This document shows positions 60,536 to 64,000 of a stretch of 64,000 nucleotides of DNA, piece after piece. The notes under the pieces were generated by a model. That model ran no database searches, was not told the DNA's origin, and was given only the letters and a program-made list of their open reading frames with translations. This DNA is from Oscillospiraceae bacterium (lineage in GTDB: Bacteria > Bacillota > Clostridia > Oscillospirales > Acutalibacteraceae). The first letter of the stretch is position 1. Every line of letters starts with the position of its first letter. Location: assembly GCA_015065585.1 (NCBI GenBank), contig SVQC01000002.1, positions 1 through 64,000 of the forward strand, read 5' to 3'. A program made the translations under genes and the position numbers.

Positions 60536-61699
60536 TTATTCTTTTCTCCAGACCATCTTATTTACAACGCCTGTATAAGACTGAATAATTTTTACAACCT
60601 TAGAGGAAACGTTTTCTTCAACGTAATCAGGAACGGGAATTCCGAAATCTCCGTTTTCGTTCATGAGAACAGCCGTATCAACAGCCTGAAGCAAACTCAT
60701 TTCATCAATGCCTGCAAGCACAAAACAAGCTTTATCGAGTGCCTCAGGGCGCTCGGTAGAGGTACGGATACATACCGCAGGGAAAGGATTGCCTATACTT
60801 GTAAAGAAACTGCTTTCCTCGGGCAAGGTTCCGCTATCAGAAACAACGGCAAATGCGTTCATCTGCAAACAGTTATAATCACGGAAGCCTAAGGGTTCAT
60901 GCTGAATTACTCTCTTGTCAAGCTTAAATCCGCTAATTTCAAGACGTTTTTTACTTCGTGGATGACAAGAATAAAGTATTGGCATATCATACTTTTCAGC
61001 CATTTTATTAATAGCGCTAAATAGGCTGTTAAAGTTCTTATCGGTATCAATATTTTCCTCTCTGTGCGCAGAAAGAAGTATATATTTACCCTTTTCAAGT
61101 CCAAGTCTTTCGTGTATATCACTGGTCCTAATTTCTTCGAGATTATTATGCAGAACCTCTGCCATTGGCGAACCGGTTACGTAGGTTCGCTCTTTTGGAA
61201 GACCGCAATCAGCAAGATAACGGCGGGCATGCTCACTATATGCAAGATTAACATCTGAAATAATATCAACAATTCTTCTGTTGGTTTCCTCAGGCAGACA
61301 TTCATCTTTACATCTGTTACCTGCTTCCATATGGAAAATCGGAATATGTAGTCTCTTTGCGCCGATAACAGAAAGGCATGAGTTGGTATCACCCAGAACA
61401 AGAACGGCATCAGGCTTAATTTCTACCATAAGCTGATAGGATTTTGCAATAATATTACCCATGGTTTCGCCAAGGTCATTACCTACGGCTTCCATATAAA
61501 CATCAGGCTGGGCAAGTTTTAAATCCTTAAAAAACACACCATTAAGGTTGTAATCATAATTCTGACCCGTATGGGCAAGTATAGTGTCAAAATACTCTCT
61601 GCACTTATTAATTACGGCAGCAAGTCTTATTATTTCAGGACGTGTACCCACAATAATAAGAAGTTTCAATTTTCCGTTGTTTTTAAATGACTTATTCAT
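60536..61699 (-). CDS. Non-hydrolysing UDP-N-acetylhexosamine 2-epimerase (FnlC/WecB type)
   Basis: This 387-residue epimerase has IIVGTRPEIIRLAAVINKC, AHTGQNYDYNLNGVFF, ILSAHREENID-type (LLSAHREENIDTD) and SDSGTLPEESSFF motifs. Next to a CapF-like gene it most likely acts in UDP-N-acetyl-L-fucosamine synthesis (FnlC/Cap5G), rather than in ManNAc formation. Its ATG overlaps the stop of the upstream gene as TAATG, so translation is coupled. Confidence 0.9.
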   Translation of the reverse strand: MNKSFKNNGKLKLLIIVGTRPEIIRLAAVINKCREYFDTILAHTGQNYDYNLNGVFFKDLKLAQPDVYMEAVGNDLGETMGNIIAKSYQLMVEIKPDAVLVLGDTNSCLSVIGAKRLHIPIFHMEAGNRCKDECLPEETNRRIVDIISDVNLAYSEHARRYLADCGLPKERTYVTGSPMAEVLHNNLEEIRTSDIHERLGLEKGKYILLSAHREENIDTDKNFNSLFSAINKMAEKYDMPILYSCHPRSKKRLEISGFKLDKRVIQHEPLGFRDYNCLQMNAFAVVSDSGTLPEESSFFTSIGNPFPAVCIRTSTERPEALDKACFVLAGIDEMSLLQAVDTAVLMNENGDFGIPVPDYVEENVSSKVVKIIQSYTGVVNKMVWRKE

Positions 61700-62862
61700 T
61701 ATTCTACCACCTCAAAAAAAGTATCGGGATGATTTTGCTCAAACTGTTCATTTGCCCACATAAGTGTCACAAGGTCTTTTGTGTCGCTCAAATTTATAAT
61801 ATTATGAGTGTAACCCGGCAGCATATGTACCGCCTCAATCTTTTCTCCGCTAACTTTAAAATTAAGCACCTCGTCAGAGCCGATTTTTCTCTGTTGTATA
61901 AGCGCCTCACCCGATACGACAATGAAAAATTCCCATTTTGTATTATGCCAGTGCTGTCCTTTAGTTATAGAGGGTTTTGATATATTAACAGAAAACTGAC
62001 CGCAGGATACGGTTTTTAAAAGTTCAGTAAAAGAGCCTCGGTCATCTACATTCATTTTAAGAGGAAATGCAACCTTGTCTTTCGGCAAATAAGAAAGATA
62101 TGTAGAATAAAGCTTCTTTTCAAAACTGCCCTTTGGCATTTCGGGCATAATAAGGGTTTTAGGTTGTTCATTAAAGCTGCTTAGCAGTTCTACTATTTTG
62201 CCTAAGGTTACCTTATGGGTAACGGGAGCAACGCAGAACTTTCCGTCCCTATGTTCCTTACCCTCAAGGCATAAAAGCATTTCATCTACTAAATCATCTA
62301 TATAAAGTAAGGTCAGCTCTACGGCAGGGTCATTTACCGTAATAGGTAAATCGTTTGCAATGTTGTTGCAAAAGGTAGCAACGGCGCTGTTGTAATTAGG
62401 TCTGCACCATTTGCCGAAAAGATTTGGGAAACGGTATATGAGCACCTTTGCGCCTGTGTCTTTGCTATAGCTAAAGAATAAATCTTCGCCTGCTTTCTTG
62501 CTCTGACCGTAGGGACCGTTATATCTGCCCTCAAGTGTGGCCTGCACCGAGCTGGAAAGCATAATGGGACAGGTATTATGATACTTCTTAAGAGTGTCAA
62601 GAAGCAAAGACGCAAAACCAAAATTACCCTGCATAAACTCTTCCTCGCTTTGAGGACGGTTTACTCCTGCAAGGTTAAATACAAAGTCGGCGTTTTTACA
62701 GCCTTCCTCCAAAATTTCAGCATCAGAATCTATATCAAAAGCATAAATTTCATCAATTTTAATTTCGGGGTGCGTTCTGTCTTTTCCCTCTTTAATATTA
62801 TTAAGGGCAGCGCAAAGATTTTTACCTACAAAACCCTTTGCACCGGTTATAAGTATCTTCAT
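61699..62862 (-). CDS. capF: CapF-like bifunctional UDP-sugar reductase with cupin domain
   Basis: This 387-residue protein has an N-terminal NAD(P) Rossmann domain (ILITGAKGFVGKNLCAAL, then SSVQATLEGRYNGPYGQSKK with the YxxxK pair) and a C-terminal cupin (QHWHNTKWEFFIVVSGEALI, in which the His residues bind metal). This is the domain plan of Cap5F/WbjC, which turns a 4-keto sugar nucleotide to UDP-L-6-deoxytalosamine on the way to UDP-L-FucNAc. The FnlA/Cap5E partner gene is not in the window. Confidence 0.92.
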   Translation of the reverse strand: MKILITGAKGFVGKNLCAALNNIKEGKDRTHPEIKIDEIYAFDIDSDAEILEEGCKNADFVFNLAGVNRPQSEEEFMQGNFGFASLLLDTLKKYHNTCPIMLSSSVQATLEGRYNGPYGQSKKAGEDLFFSYSKDTGAKVLIYRFPNLFGKWCRPNYNSAVATFCNNIANDLPITVNDPAVELTLLYIDDLVDEMLLCLEGKEHRDGKFCVAPVTHKVTLGKIVELLSSFNEQPKTLIMPEMPKGSFEKKLYSTYLSYLPKDKVAFPLKMNVDDRGSFTELLKTVSCGQFSVNISKPSITKGQHWHNTKWEFFIVVSGEALIQQRKIGSDEVLNFKVSGEKIEAVHMLPGYTHNIINLSDTKDLVTLMWANEQFEQNHPDTFFEVVE

Positions 62863-62865
62863 AGG

Positions 62866-64000
62866 TTACTGCTCCTTAAAAACAATCTCAAGACCTACTT
62901 GCTTCAAATGTTGCTTTATCTGTGAAATTTTATTTTCATTAATATTATTAAATTCATTTGCAAGTCTTTTAATATTTTTAGGTTTAAAAATAATACCTTT
63001 TATCCAACGTACAACCCACATAACCGGCAATAATATCGCGTATTTATTTAATATTTTATACTGTATTGCCATTGCATTATGAGAAGGAAATATATGCTTA
63101 AAAAACATATATATTTTGGTTATTTTTTTTGTACACGGATGTTGCACCCTATTTCTAAGCACAGCATAGCTTTTCTCTATATCACTAAGACCATATGCGC
63201 CACTCCTTAATATATAGAGCGAAATCTCATCCGTTACAGAAGTAGATTCTTTATCTTCAAACCATACCGAAACAACATCTACAATATTATTATAGAATTT
63301 ATCAATACCCAATTTCTTAAATTCTTTAGATAGATAATCCTCATCAAGATTATTATTTTTACGAAACATATATATATCCGACAGTTGTTTTATACCAATA
63401 CCTCCCGACTTATAGTGAGCCGTAAAATGAGTGAAAATATATATAAATTCATCTTCTTTTGACATAACGTATTCAAAAACATTGCCTACTTTTTTGGCAT
63501 TCTTCCAGCTGTCTTCAAAATATTCGCAAAATTCAGTATATGGGGAGGAAATAAGAAATTTATGTAGTTCTAGTACTAAGGTGCCTTTTTTTTGCCATAC
63601 ATAATCATGGTTGCTCTCGTGCCAGAAACTATATCCCATTTCGGAAATCAATTCGCCGATTTTTTTATATTGGCTATTTCTGATAAGTATATCTATATCA
63701 TTCATTGAACGCATATATTGATACTTATACAACCATTTAGTTGACATACCTTTAAGAGGCATATAATCTATACCATTCTTTTCAAAAACTTCCCTAATTT
63801 TTTCATACTCTCTCTGCTGAGTAGCATCAATTGAAATTTCTTTCAGTGAACCCGATAGCAATTTTTTCATAGGTTCAAGTTCCTTATCAATGCCACATAA
63901 AACAGCACCGTTATAAATGATGTTAAAAGCTTTATGTGCTACGGCAAAATTATAAATATGCTCAGGATTTAAATTCTCAGGCAAAGATAATTTTTCATTT
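62866..64000 (-). CDS. Nucleotidyltransferase-family protein (NTP_transf_5), 5' end outside window
   Basis: The frame is open to the right edge, so the N-terminus is missing. The visible part of about 378 residues has the NTP_transf_5 signature MPLKGMSTKWLYKYQYMRSM followed by NDIDILI, with the DID metal-ligand pair. Members often sit in capsule and polysaccharide loci. A TTG at 63984 is a possible start but lacks a clear ribosome binding site and the frame continues upstream. It stops 3 bases before the CapF-like gene. Confidence 0.75.
   Translation of the reverse strand, partial: NEKLSLPENLNPEHIYNFAVAHKAFNIIYNGAVLCGIDKELEPMKKLLSGSLKEISIDATQQREYEKIREVFEKNGIDYMPLKGMSTKWLYKYQYMRSMNDIDILIRNSQYKKIGELISEMGYSFWHESNHDYVWQKKGTLVLELHKFLISSPYTEFCEYFEDSWKNAKKVGNVFEYVMSKEDEFIYIFTHFTAHYKSGGIGIKQLSDIYMFRKNNNLDEDYLSKEFKKLGIDKFYNNIVDVVSVWFEDKESTSVTDEISLYILRSGAYGLSDIEKSYAVLRNRVQHPCTKKITKIYMFFKHIFPSHNAMAIQYKILNKYAILLPVMWVVRWIKGIIFKPKNIKRLANEFNNINENKISQIKQHLKQVGLEIVFKEQ

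Noticed and set aside
1-64000. CRISPR array, prophage or intact transposase
   Set aside because: No regularly spaced repeats, integrase, transposase or phage structural genes were seen on either strand.

Overview
The window looks like chromosomal DNA of a low-GC, endospore-forming member of the Clostridia, probably an Oscillospirales/Ruminococcaceae-type gut anaerobe. The evidence is spoIIR, a CotJC-type manganese catalase, a SpoIVFA/FB-like pair, the dgt-dnaG-rpoD order, an ECF vitamin transporter under an FMN riboswitch, strong AGGAGG ribosome binding sites and SigA-type promoters. No rRNA, CRISPR array, phage or intact insertion sequence was seen. Species level cannot be read from the sequence alone.

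Layout. 1-6.9 kb (minus strand): yigZ, dgt, dnaG, rpoD, a TSCPD protein, an unknown protein and a cell-wall amidase form a macromolecular-synthesis operon; rpmE lies upstream. 7-10.2 kb: ispE-spoIIR (minus) diverge from an ACT-domain/UPF0210 pair (plus). 10.2-12.2 kb: tRNA-Pro, a multi-hairpin repeat element, then DUF6774, DUF421 and CotJC-like genes. 12.3-17.5 kb (minus): a methyltransferase, an esterase, a frameshifted sfsA, the L-fucose genes fucU and fucI, and a thioredoxin / ferredoxin-thioredoxin-reductase-like pair. 17.5-22.5 kb: an XRE regulator, then a CorC-type transporter and a Ca2+-type P-ATPase behind a leader with a 36-codon ORF. 22.5-31.7 kb (minus): one nine-gene operon covers the whole shikimate pathway and the Phe/Tyr branches, including an AroE-AroK fusion.

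31.8-42.9 kb: an oxidoreductase/isomerase pair, radical SAM genes, the SpoIVF-like pair, metK behind a SAM-I riboswitch, ribU behind an FMN riboswitch, a lipoprotein amidase, and a sugar isomerase pseudogene with two lesions. 43-49 kb (plus): cardiolipin synthase, glycogen phosphorylase and a GH13 glucosidase. 49-49.7 kb: a probable structured RNA with its own promoter and terminator, followed by a small Cys-rich protein. 49.8-57.6 kb: two tandem 23S rRNA m5U methyltransferases, membrane proteins, a UvrD/PcrA helicase and asnS. 57.7-60.5 kb: an oxidoreductase and three gene remnants that look like a deletion-scarred catabolic operon, opposite an AraC regulator. 60.5-64 kb (minus): part of a surface polysaccharide locus (UDP-FucNAc-type epimerase and CapF-like reductase, and a nucleotidyltransferase cut by the window edge).

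The best candidates for something undescribed are the nested multi-hairpin element at 10381-10494, the rod-shaped RNA at 49268-49436, and the promoter-driven leader ORF at 18331-18441. No complete new enzyme system or defence system was found.
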